Positions 17,436 to 26,138 of a DNA stretch of 64,000 bases are shown here, piece after piece; the stretch's first letter is position 1, and each line of letters begins with the position of its first letter. The position numbers and the translations under genes were made by a program. This stretch comes from Pedobacter sp. ISL-64. Its GTDB lineage: Bacteria; Bacteroidota; Bacteroidia; Sphingobacteriales; Sphingobacteriaceae. Below the pieces are notes generated by a model. The model was not told the DNA's origin. It was given only the letters and a program-made list of their open reading frames with translations, and did no database searches. The stretch covers positions 1 through 64,000 of the forward strand of contig NZ_JAGGPU010000013.1 of NCBI RefSeq assembly GCF_018613605.1. The letters are read 5' to 3'.

Positions 17436-18395
17436 ATGGATAATCAACAAGCATTATTTTTTCAGGCCATCAGAGCAGCCCTGCCCGAATACCAGAACCT
17501 GGCGCTGAGTGTAGCCGAAGAATTAGGAATAAGTACCAATGAGGCCTATAAGAAAATCAGGGGCGACAGCAACCTTACTTTTCAGCAAATCATCAAACTT
17601 TCTGATTGTTTCGATGTCCCGTTTCTGTACAGCCCGAAACAATCGTTATCTGTTACTTTTAGCTATTTAAGTGTAAATGAAGATTTAGATATGATTGGCT
17701 ATCTCCGGAATTTATTGGACAATATAAAAGCCATCAAGAACAGCAACAAGAAACACATCACCATTACTACCGACGATATTCCTTTATTTCATTTTTTCAA
17801 GTACCCCGAACTTACCAGTTTTAAACTCTTCTTTTGGGCAAATAGCGCTAATAACCTGGAAATGCCGTTCAGCTCCTCATTCCTATCCGATGAAATTATT
17901 AAAATTTCGCAAGAGCTGCATGCCACTTATCTGGAGATACCAAGCACCGAAATATGGTCTAAAGATACCGTAACAGGCACACTCGAACAGATCAGGTATG
18001 CATTCGAAGCCGGGCACCTTACCGATACCGAACTGGCCGTAAAAATTGTAGAGCAGGTAAGGTATTGCCTCACCGATATGAATATGTATGCCATTAGCAG
18101 CAAAAAAACCATCGACCCCAACCATACCTTTAACTGGTACAATTGCGATGTATTGGGAAGCATCGCTTACCTGGTCGATTTTAAAGACCGCATGGCCTGC
18201 TACAACAGGTTTAATACTTTTAATTACTTAAGAACCGAAGACCAGGCCTATTGCAAACAAACCAAACAATGGATGCAGGGCCTGATTATGAAATCGGTTT
18301 CTTTTAGCGGCCAGGGAGAAAAACACCGCAATAAATATTTATATAATGCCTTTGCTGAATGCGATAAATTGTTGAGGGAGATTACAAACAGCTAA
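17436..18395 (+). CDS. HTH regulator-like protein divergent from desaturases
   Basis: 319 residues. The N-terminal ~70 residues look like a Cro/XRE-type helix-turn-helix (ALSVAEELGISTNEAYKKIR, then LTFQQIIKLSDCFDVPF). The remaining ~245 residues are a mixed helical region with no family I recognise; it is rich in aromatic residues and has no membrane segment. The divergent layout with two desaturases and the palindrome near its own start suggest a local regulator, possibly lipid-sensing. Function is inferred from domain and context only. Confidence 0.75.
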   Translation: MDNQQALFFQAIRAALPEYQNLALSVAEELGISTNEAYKKIRGDSNLTFQQIIKLSDCFDVPFLYSPKQSLSVTFSYLSVNEDLDMIGYLRNLLDNIKAIKNSNKKHITITTDDIPLFHFFKYPELTSFKLFFWANSANNLEMPFSSSFLSDEIIKISQELHATYLEIPSTEIWSKDTVTGTLEQIRYAFEAGHLTDTELAVKIVEQVRYCLTDMNMYAISSKKTIDPNHTFNWYNCDVLGSIAYLVDFKDRMACYNRFNTFNYLRTEDQAYCKQTKQWMQGLIMKSVSFSGQGEKHRNKYLYNAFAECDKLLREITNS

Positions 18396-18428
18396 TTTCT
18401 TGCATGTTATGGATACAACACATTGGTC

Positions 18429-18443
18429 AAAAAAAAAAAAAAA
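18429..18443. other. A15 homopolymer tract before the antitoxin gene
   Basis: Fifteen consecutive A residues, 23 bp upstream of the ATG at 18467. Such tracts slip easily and can also act as promoter UP-like or bent DNA. The adjacent TACCTTTA resembles a -7 box. Confidence 0.7.
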
Positions 18444-18466
18444 TCGTACCTTTACTAAAAAACAAA

Positions 18467-18706
18467 ATGAGTTATACTGACAGACATATTATTGAAACTT
18501 ATTCAGGATTATTTGAGGGCCTCAGCTCTTTAAGTAAAATTGAATTAATAGAAAGTCTTTCAAAGTCATTAAAAACCGAAAAGACAACAAAAGACAATAA
18601 ATTTTACAAATCATTTGGGGCTTTTTCTACAGAAAAATCAGGCGAGAAAATTATAAAGGACATTAAATCAAGCAGGGTTTTTAAGAGTAAGGAAATCAAA
18701 TTCTAA
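18467..18706 (+). CDS. Putative antitoxin of VapC-type pair
   Basis: 79 residues from the ATG at 18467; the frame is open 21 codons further through the poly-A tract, which is unlikely to be coding. Lys-rich, with a helical N-terminus (ETYSGLFEGLSSLSKIELIE) and an unstructured basic tail (SSRVFKSKEIKF) of the kind that wraps a toxin. It overlaps the next start codon by one base (TAATG). No DNA-binding fold is recognisable; the antitoxin role rests on position, size and coupling to the PIN gene. Confidence 0.8.
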   Translation: MSYTDRHIIETYSGLFEGLSSLSKIELIESLSKSLKTEKTTKDNKFYKSFGAFSTEKSGEKIIKDIKSSRVFKSKEIKF

Positions 18707-19110
18707 TGCAGTATCTACTTGATACAAGCATCTGTGTTTTCTTTTTGCGCGGAAAATTAAATTTAGACGAGCGCATCCGACAAAAAGGACGAGAAAATTG
18801 TTTCATTTCAGAAATAACAGTTGCAGAACTTCGGTACGGTGCAGAGAATAGCGATAACCCAGCAAAATCACATAAAGCTGTTGATGCGTTTGTAAGCGGA
18901 CTTTCAATTGTTCCAATCTATGGCTCAATTAAACGATACGCAAAAGAGAAGGTTAGACTTCGAAAAACAGGCAAACCCATACACGACGAGTTCGACCTAT
19001 TTATTGGCGTCACAGCGATTGAGAATAAATTAACTTTGGTTACAGATAATATAAAGGATTTTGAACGTTTGGACGGTATAAAAATAGAAAATTGGTTTGA
19101 CCGAAAATAG
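18706..19110 (+). CDS. vapC: VapC-type PIN-domain toxin
   Basis: 134-residue PIN ribonuclease. Acidic active-site residues fit the family: LLDTSI (Asp6), ITVAELRYG (Glu near 41), HDEFDLFIGVTAI (Asp/Glu near 92-95) and LVTDNIKDF (Asp near 113). VapC toxins cut tRNA or rRNA to stop translation; the target here is unknown. It is coupled to the antitoxin by a one-base overlap. Its AT-rich codon use differs a little from nearby genes, which fits acquisition by transfer. Confidence 0.92.
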   Translation: MQYLLDTSICVFFLRGKLNLDERIRQKGRENCFISEITVAELRYGAENSDNPAKSHKAVDAFVSGLSIVPIYGSIKRYAKEKVRLRKTGKPIHDEFDLFIGVTAIENKLTLVTDNIKDFERLDGIKIENWFDRK

Positions 19111-19227
19111 CATTGGCTTATAACATCAGTCTGACTCGTGGTGACTGACAAAATTCTAATGGTTTTTATTGCTAAATCCGACAAATACAAAACCATTAAC
19201 CAAAATATCAGAGCAAAAAACACCAAA

Positions 19228-21519
19228 TCAATAATTAAGCGTTAAGCCTGCGCCAAAGCCCATATCGCTATCATAATGGGCAGAAATACCCATGTATTTA
19301 GTCGTAATAAATTTAAGTCCGCCCATAAACTCTTTATCACTGTTTACCATAAAACTCGCCCTTAAGCGCTTAGAAATCGGTATATCTTCCCGCATTAGCT
19401 GCAAACGAACATTACCGTCGTGGTACACTTCTGCCTGCGCTACCACTAGCATGGGTAAGGTGTAGGCAAGCCCCACACTAAACATAGTTCTGTTATCCTT
19501 TGTGCTTTTTTGGCCAAAAATATTGCTTTCCTGTTCGCCAGCTTCCATTTTCCGGTACCGCCAGTCGAACCCCACAAAAGGCATTAGCCACTGCATCCGA
19601 TCTACATATCGGCCAATGTGGGTTTCCGTTTCAAAGCCGTGCATTTTATTATAGCCTAAACGCCACTCGGCTCCAATACTCCAGCGCGTATTTGCCAACA
19701 TAGCCATACCGTCGTTTCCGTTGCTGGCAAAATCATTTTCGGCCATGACATGAAACATCCTGTCATCGGCAAAAAGCTTTCGCTGTGCCAGTTTAGGGTT
19801 CGGAATTTCGGGGTTTAACGGCGAGTTTTCATAGCTGAAAATTTTACCCATCCCGCTCATCATGTGGTACAAAATATGGCAGTGAAAAAACCAATCGCCA
19901 CTTTCTGAAGCGCTAAACTCAATGGTATCGCGTTCCATGGGCATAATATCGAGTACATTTTTTAAAGGGGCATAATCGCCCTGGCCATTAATTACCCTAA
20001 AATCGTGCCCATGCAAGTGCATAGGATGACGCATCATACTATTGTTATATAAAATAATCCGCAGGTTTTCGCCCTTTTTGATGAGGATTTTATCTTCTTC
20101 GGAAATGGTTTTATTATCCAAAGTCCAAACATAACGGTTCATGTTGCCCGTTAACTGAAACTCCATTTGCCGGATTGGCGCCTTAGGCAAAACTGTTTTT
20201 TCAGGCGAGCGCAACATATCGTAATTTAATGTTGTTATCGGTCCTTTCATACTATGGTCATTCCCCATATTATGGCCTTTATGTGCATCAGAAGCAACCG
20301 TATCCATCCCAGCATCATCCAGCTCTGCATACATTACGGCATTCATATCCATCACCTGGTTTTGCATTTTCATACCTTCCATCTGCACCAGATTACCGTT
20401 CATATCCATCATTTCGTTCATCATTTTCATGCCTTCGAAATATTTCAATTTGGGCATTTTTTGGGCCGGCACTTTTTGCCCACTACCCAGCCATAAGGAA
20501 GCAGATTTGGTACGGTCTTCGGGGGTTACCAAAAACTCGTAACTTTTATTTTCGGGGATGGTTACCATTACATCATAGGTTTCGGAAACGGCAATAACCA
20601 GCCGATCTACCTCTACAGGCGTTACATCATTACCATCATTGGCCACTACCGTTATTTTACCACCGGCATAAGTGAGCCAAAAATAGGTAGATGCCCCGCC
20701 GTTAGCAATGCGCAACCTTACCTTATCGCCTGCTTTGAGGTTGTTTGGTACCTGGTACTGATTTTTTCCATTTACTAAAAATGCTTCGTAGTACACATCA
20801 CTCACATCCATGGCAGTCATCCGTTTCAGTTCGTTGGTGAGCTTGGTTCTAAAGTGCCCACTTTTTATGGCTTCGGCATAACTTTGTGTTGTACCTTTTT
20901 TTATCGCGAACCAATCGTTGGCATTGTGTAATCGCCGATCAACTTCGTGGGGCATCATATTGGTCCACTCACTTAAAACAATTGGGACAGTAGGAATTGC
21001 AGGCTCTTTTCTTTTATTCAAAATCATCGCGCCGTACATCCCAATTTGCTCCTGCAAGCCCGAATGGCTATGGTACCAATGGGTACCGTTCTGTATAATA
21101 GGGAAACGGTAAACATGGGTTTTATTGGGCTCAATAGGCATTTGGGTTAAATACGGAACCCCATCATATTGATTAGGCAGAAATACTCCGTGCCAATGCA
21201 ACGAGGTTGACTCTTTTAGCCTGTTGTGTACATGTATTTCTGCTGTATCGCCCTCGGTAAAGGTTAGCGTTGGCATGGGTATTTGCCCATTCACCGCAAT
21301 GGCTCTTTTAGGTTTTCCGCCAAAAGTTACCGTTGTATCGGCAACATATAAATCATAGCGCACAACCCCTGGCGATTTTTTGTTGCCTAAAGTTTCTACA
21401 TCACTTGCTTTCTGGAGGGCTTTTTTGGGGGCAGCCGCTTTTACCTCGTTGTGCTGATGTTGGCCAAAAGCAAAACTACTGAGCAAAATACTAAGGCAAC
21501 AAACTAAAATAAACTTCAT
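19228..21519 (-). CDS. Multicopper oxidase with C-terminal barrel-like domain
   Basis: About 763 residues. After a signal peptide (MKFILVCCLSILLSSFAFG) comes a three-cupredoxin laccase/CopA-type oxidase with all copper motifs: LHWHGVF, HWYHSHSG, HPMHLHGHDF and HCHILYHMMSGM. A Met-rich stretch at about residues 365-400 (MKMMNEMMDMNG, MEGMKMQNQVMDMN) probably binds Cu(I). The last ~165 residues (after LAQRKLFADD) are unlike oxidases and rich in amphipathic strands, resembling the CopB outer-membrane barrel. The frame extends 15 codons upstream, but the ATG at 21519 gives the signal peptide. It follows the DUF3347 gene by 16 bp. Likely role: periplasmic Cu(I) oxidation and copper tolerance. Confidence 0.93.
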   Translation of the reverse strand: MKFILVCCLSILLSSFAFGQHQHNEVKAAAPKKALQKASDVETLGNKKSPGVVRYDLYVADTTVTFGGKPKRAIAVNGQIPMPTLTFTEGDTAEIHVHNRLKESTSLHWHGVFLPNQYDGVPYLTQMPIEPNKTHVYRFPIIQNGTHWYHSHSGLQEQIGMYGAMILNKRKEPAIPTVPIVLSEWTNMMPHEVDRRLHNANDWFAIKKGTTQSYAEAIKSGHFRTKLTNELKRMTAMDVSDVYYEAFLVNGKNQYQVPNNLKAGDKVRLRIANGGASTYFWLTYAGGKITVVANDGNDVTPVEVDRLVIAVSETYDVMVTIPENKSYEFLVTPEDRTKSASLWLGSGQKVPAQKMPKLKYFEGMKMMNEMMDMNGNLVQMEGMKMQNQVMDMNAVMYAELDDAGMDTVASDAHKGHNMGNDHSMKGPITTLNYDMLRSPEKTVLPKAPIRQMEFQLTGNMNRYVWTLDNKTISEEDKILIKKGENLRIILYNNSMMRHPMHLHGHDFRVINGQGDYAPLKNVLDIMPMERDTIEFSASESGDWFFHCHILYHMMSGMGKIFSYENSPLNPEIPNPKLAQRKLFADDRMFHVMAENDFASNGNDGMAMLANTRWSIGAEWRLGYNKMHGFETETHIGRYVDRMQWLMPFVGFDWRYRKMEAGEQESNIFGQKSTKDNRTMFSVGLAYTLPMLVVAQAEVYHDGNVRLQLMREDIPISKRLRASFMVNSDKEFMGGLKFITTKYMGISAHYDSDMGFGAGLTLNY

Positions 21520-21535
21520 TTTGTAGCGTGTGTTT

Positions 21536-22012
21536 TTATTTAAGTACTTCGGCAACCTTACCACAAGTTAACATTTTGTTACCATAATATGGATTTTTTA
21601 TCGCCTCACCTTCACTTAACCAATAGCTTTTTTTCATCGGACAATAAGCGTAATAAATAGGCTTATCGTTAAGTTTTACCGCTTTTACCAGGGCATAAAA
21701 ATCGGTTGATAAAGAAGTAAAATGATCTCTTTGATGTTCAATATCTTTACTTTCGGCAATGTGCCCGGCATCAAATAATATTTTATCACGCAATACTTTC
21801 GAAACGTTGGTTTTTTCATTAGCTTTTATCGCGTTAATTAATACAGCAGCCTTGGTGCCAGCCACGCTTGCATTGCTGCTAATTAAGGCATCTTTAACTT
21901 CGTAATACGCCTGCAAAGGGTTAACCGCTGCTGCTTTTTCCTGTGCTGATACACTGCCAACTACAATTAGTACAAGGACATTGATTGTCCAGAATTTAAG
22001 TAACCTTTTCAT
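21536..22012 (-). CDS. DUF3347-type periplasmic protein of copper operon
   Basis: 158 residues with a signal peptide (FWTINVLVLIVVGSVSA/QEK). The mature domain matches the DUF3347 pattern: an N-terminal helical YYEVKDALISSNASVAGTKA block, HFTSLSTDFYALVK, and a C-terminal YYAYCPMKKSYWLSEGEAIK...YYGNKMLTCGKV with CPM and MLTCG elements likely to bind metal. In Bacteroidota such domains accompany copper and silver efflux or multicopper oxidases. It is first in the two-gene copper operon. Confidence 0.85.
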   Translation of the reverse strand: MKRLLKFWTINVLVLIVVGSVSAQEKAAAVNPLQAYYEVKDALISSNASVAGTKAAVLINAIKANEKTNVSKVLRDKILFDAGHIAESKDIEHQRDHFTSLSTDFYALVKAVKLNDKPIYYAYCPMKKSYWLSEGEAIKNPYYGNKMLTCGKVAEVLK

Positions 22013-22668
22013 TTTGTGTTAAGTTAAATGTTATCAATATATTTCCCGATACCAGTTAGCGAGCTGTTTTTTTAATTTGCTTATGCAACCATAACAGGGC
22101 TTTATTATTATACAAAGCTAGCGGTATGGCCTTTCCGGATGTTACACTTTTACCGAAAATGTTTATATAATTATCGCTTGTAGTTGGGCCATGAGGTTGG
22201 CGTTAAGTGGTTGGGGGTGGATTGAGCGATTTAAACAATTACCTTTTATAAGTAAAGATCCTTCGACAAAGCTATCATTGACGTTATTTTGCAATTACCT
22301 ACTAATAAGACATTTGCGACATTATACATTTCCATCCAGCTAGGCCACAGCACCGTATCCTCGTTCCACTTAAATCCGGCCTAACAAATTTTTCGGATTC
22401 TGCTGACCCAGCCACACCACTGACCTCTAAAGAAAAATTTTCAGCCGGTGTTTTTTGTTTCTTTTTGACATCAAAAAGAAAGAGCCTTTCGGCGGCGGTG
22501 AGCCGAGGCAAGAATGAGCCTCTGGGCAAAAAAGAATATGCGTCATTCAGATTCATTTTTATACAATAAATTATCCCTCAGGATGAAAATCGCAGCTTTA
22601 TCTCTCCCATCTCCTCTTCTTCCATTATTTCCCATATTACATTTTCCATCTTTAACCTATATTTGCAC
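22013..22668. other. Gene-free spacer with repeat-like segment
   Basis: 656 bp between the copper operon and nth. The only long frame (22302-22556, minus strand) reads like repeat sequence, not a protein. The stretch around 22440-22530 (CTTTCGGCGGCGGTGAGCCG) resembles dispersed intergenic repeats. The part before nth holds its promoter. Confidence 0.5.
22658..22665 (+). promoter_or_regulatory. -7 element of nth
   Basis: TATATTTG is an exact TAnnTTTG match ending 3 bp before the ATG at 22669. Transcripts would then be nearly leaderless, or the true start is slightly downstream. Confidence 0.45.
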
Positions 22669-23334
22669 ATGCTTAAAAAAGAACGCTACAAACTTTTTGT
22701 AGAACATTTTTCGGCCAAGCAGCCTGATGCAGAAACCGAGTTAAATTATAACAATCCCTTTCAGCTTTTAGTAGCCGTAATCCTTTCTGCACAATGCACC
22801 GATAAAAGGGTAAATATGGTAACTCCTGCACTTTTTCAGCGCTTTCCCAATGCCAAAGCTTTAGCCGAAGCTACGCCTGATATTGTTTTCGATTACATCA
22901 GAAGCATTAGTTATCCCAATAATAAGGCAAAACACCTGGTGGGCATGGCTAATATTTTGCTCAACGAATTTAACGATGTGGTGCCTTCGGGGATTGACGA
23001 TTTACAGAAAATGCCCGGTGTGGGCCGCAAAACCGCCAATGTAATTGCCTCAGTAATTTACAATGCACCAGCCATGGCGGTTGATACCCATGTTTTCCGT
23101 GTGGCCAACCGTTTGGGTTTAACTAACGGTAAAACCCCATTGGCGGTTGAAAAAGATTTAGTTAAAAATCTTCCCGAACACGATATCCATATTGCACACC
23201 ACTGGCTTATTTTGCACGGACGTTACGTTTGCGTAGCCAGAAACCCCAAATGCGCTGTTTGCGAAATTACCTACATGTGCAGGTACTTCGAACGTTTAAC
23301 CGCTCAAAACGAGAGAGATAAATTAAAAGCTTAA
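22669..23334 (+). CDS. nth: Endonuclease III
   Basis: 221-residue base-excision-repair glycosylase/AP lyase for oxidised pyrimidines. It shows the helix-hairpin-helix MPGVGRKTANVI with catalytic Lys, the catalytic Asp in VDTHVFRVANRLGL, and a 4Fe-4S loop spaced C-x6-C-x2-C-x5-C (CVARNPKCAVCEITYMC). A TTG two codons upstream is possible, but the ATG at 22669 is better. It lies 123 bp before recA and is probably transcribed separately. Confidence 0.96.
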   Translation: MLKKERYKLFVEHFSAKQPDAETELNYNNPFQLLVAVILSAQCTDKRVNMVTPALFQRFPNAKALAEATPDIVFDYIRSISYPNNKAKHLVGMANILLNEFNDVVPSGIDDLQKMPGVGRKTANVIASVIYNAPAMAVDTHVFRVANRLGLTNGKTPLAVEKDLVKNLPEHDIHIAHHWLILHGRYVCVARNPKCAVCEITYMCRYFERLTAQNERDKLKA

Positions 23335-23457
23335 AAAATTATTTTCACTTTACTATTGACATTAGCTAGAAAACTTTTACCTTAGCTAAATATATTAGTA
23401 TTTTAAATATCAACATTTAAGCATATTAGCCGATAATCGATTATATTTACGCCATCA

Positions 23458-24483
23458 ATGAAAAAAGAAATGAGTACCGCAAATCCAGATAAATTAAAAG
23501 CCCTGCAACTTACTTTAGATAAACTAGAGAAATCATACGGTAAAGGCACCATCATGAAACTTGGCGATACCGCTATTGAGCCGATAGATTTTATTTCTAC
23601 AGGATCAATCAGTTTAGATATTGCTTTAGGTATCGGCGGTGTGCCAAAAGGTCGTGTAATCGAAATTTATGGCCCGGAATCTTCTGGTAAAACAACTTTG
23701 GCTACACACATTATTGCCGAAGCACAGAAACAAGGTGGTATTGCAGCATTTATCGATGCAGAACATGCCTTTGATCAGTTTTATGCAAAAAAATTAGGCG
23801 TAGATACCGATAACCTTTTAATCTCTCAACCAGATAATGGTGAGCAGGCATTGGAAATTGCCGATAACCTGATCCGCTCTGGTGCGATTGATGTAATTGT
23901 AATTGACTCGGTTGCAGCTTTAGTTCCTAAAAGTGAAATTGAAGGCGAAATGGGCGACAGTAAAATGGGTTTACATGCCCGTTTAATGAGTCAGGCATTG
24001 CGTAAATTAACCGGAACGATTTCTAAAACCGGATGTTGCTGTATTTTCATTAACCAGTTGCGTGATAAAATTGGTGTAATGTTTGGTAACCCTGAAACCA
24101 CAACAGGTGGTAATGCTTTGAAATTTTATGCATCGGTACGTTTAGATATCCGCCGTATTTCACAGATTAAAGATTCTGACGAAGTTTCTGGTAACCGTGT
24201 GAAAGTAAAAATCGTTAAAAACAAAGTAGCTCCACCTTTCCGTATTGCAGAATTTGATGTGATGTTCGGTGAAGGTATTTCTAAAAACGGAGAGATTGTT
24301 GATTTAGGTGTTGACTTCGGCATCATTAAAAAAGCAGGATCCTGGTACTCTTACGGAGATACCAAACTTGGCCAAGGTAGAGATGCCGTAAAACAATTGT
24401 TAAGCGATAACCCTGAACTTGCAGAAGAATTAGAAATTAAAATTAAAGCCGAAGTAACCGGCGAGAAATTGGCTGAGAAATAA
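23458..24483 (+). CDS. recA: Recombinase RecA
   Basis: 341 residues (337 if the second ATG, MSTANPDK, at 23470 is used). Complete RecA core: Walker A GPESSGKTTLA, the AFIDAEHAFD block, Walker B VIVIDSVAALVPKSEIEGEM, the L2 region around FINQLRDKIGVMFGNPETTTGG, and KFYASVRLDIRR. Filaments on single-stranded DNA drive homologous recombination. I see no LexA-type box upstream, but cannot exclude one. A clean terminator follows. Confidence 0.98.
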   Translation: MKKEMSTANPDKLKALQLTLDKLEKSYGKGTIMKLGDTAIEPIDFISTGSISLDIALGIGGVPKGRVIEIYGPESSGKTTLATHIIAEAQKQGGIAAFIDAEHAFDQFYAKKLGVDTDNLLISQPDNGEQALEIADNLIRSGAIDVIVIDSVAALVPKSEIEGEMGDSKMGLHARLMSQALRKLTGTISKTGCCCIFINQLRDKIGVMFGNPETTTGGNALKFYASVRLDIRRISQIKDSDEVSGNRVKVKIVKNKVAPPFRIAEFDVMFGEGISKNGEIVDLGVDFGIIKKAGSWYSYGDTKLGQGRDAVKQLLSDNPELAEELEIKIKAEVTGEKLAEK

Positions 24484-24509
24484 ACAAAGCTTAAATTTAA
24501 GTAAATATA

Positions 24510-24551
24510 AAAAGCGTCCTGTTAAAGATAATTTAGCAGGACGCTTTGTTT
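24510..24551 (+). terminator. Terminator of recA
   Basis: AAAGCGTCCTG, a loop, then CAGGACGCTTT followed by GTTTTA: an 11-bp perfect stem starting 27 bp after the recA stop. It could also serve the convergent small gene at 24569. Confidence 0.9.
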
Positions 24552-24568
24552 TATAATAGAAAGCGGTG

Positions 24569-24766
24569 TTAGTTCTGACTAAATACCGCGTTAAAATCTT
24601 TAGTTACATATACAATTACCAAAAGTGCAGCAATAACCAAAGCACCCAGGATAATTACTCCCCAACTCCCCTTCAGTTTGTTCTTATCATTTCTGATTAG
24701 CCAATATAAAATGCCAATTAGCGGTATCGCACAAACAATCCAAAATATTAACGATGCTCCAGTCAT
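24569..24766 (-). CDS. Small two-helix membrane protein
   Basis: 65 residues: two hydrophobic helices (ASLIFWIVCAIPLIGILYWL and VIILGALVIAALLVIVYVT) joined by a short charged loop (RNDKNKLKGSW). The WLIRNDKNK turn recalls the N-terminal membrane segment of phospholipase D/cardiolipin synthase family proteins (PLDc_N), but no catalytic domain follows. Probably a real small inner-membrane protein of unknown role, convergent with recA. Confidence 0.65.
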   Translation of the reverse strand: MTGASLIFWIVCAIPLIGILYWLIRNDKNKLKGSWGVIILGALVIAALLVIVYVTKDFNAVFSQN

Positions 24767-24904
24767 ATGTAAAATTCAATTTAAACAATTATTCAGTTGG
24801 CAGTTTTCAGTGATCGGTTTTTTTTGCCGTACCTGCCTTGCCATTCGGTCAGGAAGCAACTATAACATGTAGATAAATCATGCGGTGCTATTTCCATCTT
24901 CCGC

Positions 24905-25024
24905 CATCCCTCTCGCGGTCGCCACTCGTTAAGCGGTCGTCATCTGCTAAGCGGTCGTCATCCTGAACTTGTTTCAGGATCTATTCAGTGAACTAAGCAG
25001 TCCGGACTCTATAGTCTGGAGTCC
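24905..25024. repeat. Spacer with GCGGTCGTCAT repeats and hairpins
   Basis: GCGGTCGTCAT occurs at about 24932-24942 and 24951-24961, with a variant about 20 bp before the first. It is followed by the stem CCTGAACTTGTTTCAGG and by CCGGACTCTATAGTCTGG. The same GCGGTCGTCAT recurs near 30925 and 31012, so it is a dispersed element. It lies after the tsaD stop (minus strand) and may help end that transcript. Confidence 0.55.
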
Positions 25025-25062
25025 TTAGTCGGTTACACAAATGAATGACCAACGCCCCCCTC

Positions 25063-26064
25063 CTAAAACTCCATCCGCGCCATTGGCGAAACATCCTGTC
25101 CTACAAAATCCTGCTTTAGGTACTTCTGGTAGCCTGCTATGGCAATCATCCCTGCATTATCGGTACAGTATTGAAAGGCGGGGATATATACCTTCCAGCC
25201 CAGTTCGTCGGCTGTTTGCTGTAATCCATTTCTTAAACCAGAATTTGCCGAAACACCTCCTGCAATGGCAATTTCTTTAATTCCGTATTGTTCTGCTGCT
25301 TTCTTCAACTTGTTCAGCAAAATTTGTACAATACTATGCTGAACCGATGCACAAATATCATCTAAATTTTCGGCAATAAAATTAGGGTTCTCTTTTTCCT
25401 GCTTCCTGATAAAATACAGAATAGAAGTTTTAAAACCGCTAAAGCTAAAATTCAGATCGGCAATTTTTGGCTCGGCAAATTTAAAAGCCAAAGGATTTCC
25501 ATGTTGTGCATGTTTATCAATCAGCGGTCCGCCAGGATAAGGCAAGGCCAGTAATTTAGCGGTTTTATCAAAAGCTTCGCCAGCAGCATCATCTAATGTT
25601 TCGCCAATAATTTCCATATCAAAGTAATCTTTTACCAGCACAATCTGTGTATGTCCGCCTGAAACAGTTAAACAGATAAAAGGGAAATTTGGCTTAGGAT
25701 CATCAATAAAGTGCGCCAAGATGTGCGCATGCATGTGATTGACAGAAATTAAAGGTATATTTAAAGCTAATGCGAAAGATTTTGCAAAAGAAACACCAAC
25801 CAGTAACGATCCTAAAAGGCCGGGGCCACGTGTAAAAGCGACAGCATTAATGTCCTGTTTTGTAACTTTAGCATTAATTAAAGCTTGTTGTACGGCAGGC
25901 ACAATATTTTGTTGATGTACCCTTGAAGCTAATTCAGGTATAACACCACCATAATTTTGATGAATTGTTTGGTTTGCAATAACATTGGCAGTAATTTTGC
26001 CGTTGTTACAAATAGCAACGGATGTATCATCGCAAGAAGACTCAATAGCAAGTATAACAGACAA
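25063..26064 (-). CDS. tsaD: tRNA N6-threonylcarbamoyladenosine transferase TsaD
   Basis: 333 residues, Kae1/TsaD family. It transfers the threonylcarbamoyl group to A37 of ANN-decoding tRNAs, working with TsaB, TsaE and TsaC. Motifs: ILAIESSCDDTSVAI at the N-terminus, the metal-binding HMHAHI, FICLTVSGGHTQIVLV, GEAFDKTAKLL, AIAGGVSANSGLR and the C-terminal YCTDNAGMIA. It is divergent from tamB with a very short intergenic gap, so the two promoters must overlap. Confidence 0.97.
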   Translation of the reverse strand: MSVILAIESSCDDTSVAICNNGKITANVIANQTIHQNYGGVIPELASRVHQQNIVPAVQQALINAKVTKQDINAVAFTRGPGLLGSLLVGVSFAKSFALALNIPLISVNHMHAHILAHFIDDPKPNFPFICLTVSGGHTQIVLVKDYFDMEIIGETLDDAAGEAFDKTAKLLALPYPGGPLIDKHAQHGNPLAFKFAEPKIADLNFSFSGFKTSILYFIRKQEKENPNFIAENLDDICASVQHSIVQILLNKLKKAAEQYGIKEIAIAGGVSANSGLRNGLQQTADELGWKVYIPAFQYCTDNAGMIAIAGYQKYLKQDFVGQDVSPMARMEF

Positions 26065-26138
26065 ATTATTAATATTTAAGCTGCAAAATTATTAAAAAAC
26101 TATTTAAAATACTCCTTTGGGTAATCGCATCAATAATC

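Noticed and set aside
22302..22556. 84-codon minus-strand frame before nth
   Set aside because: Low-quality translation in a repeat-like spacer. No promoter or partner gene.
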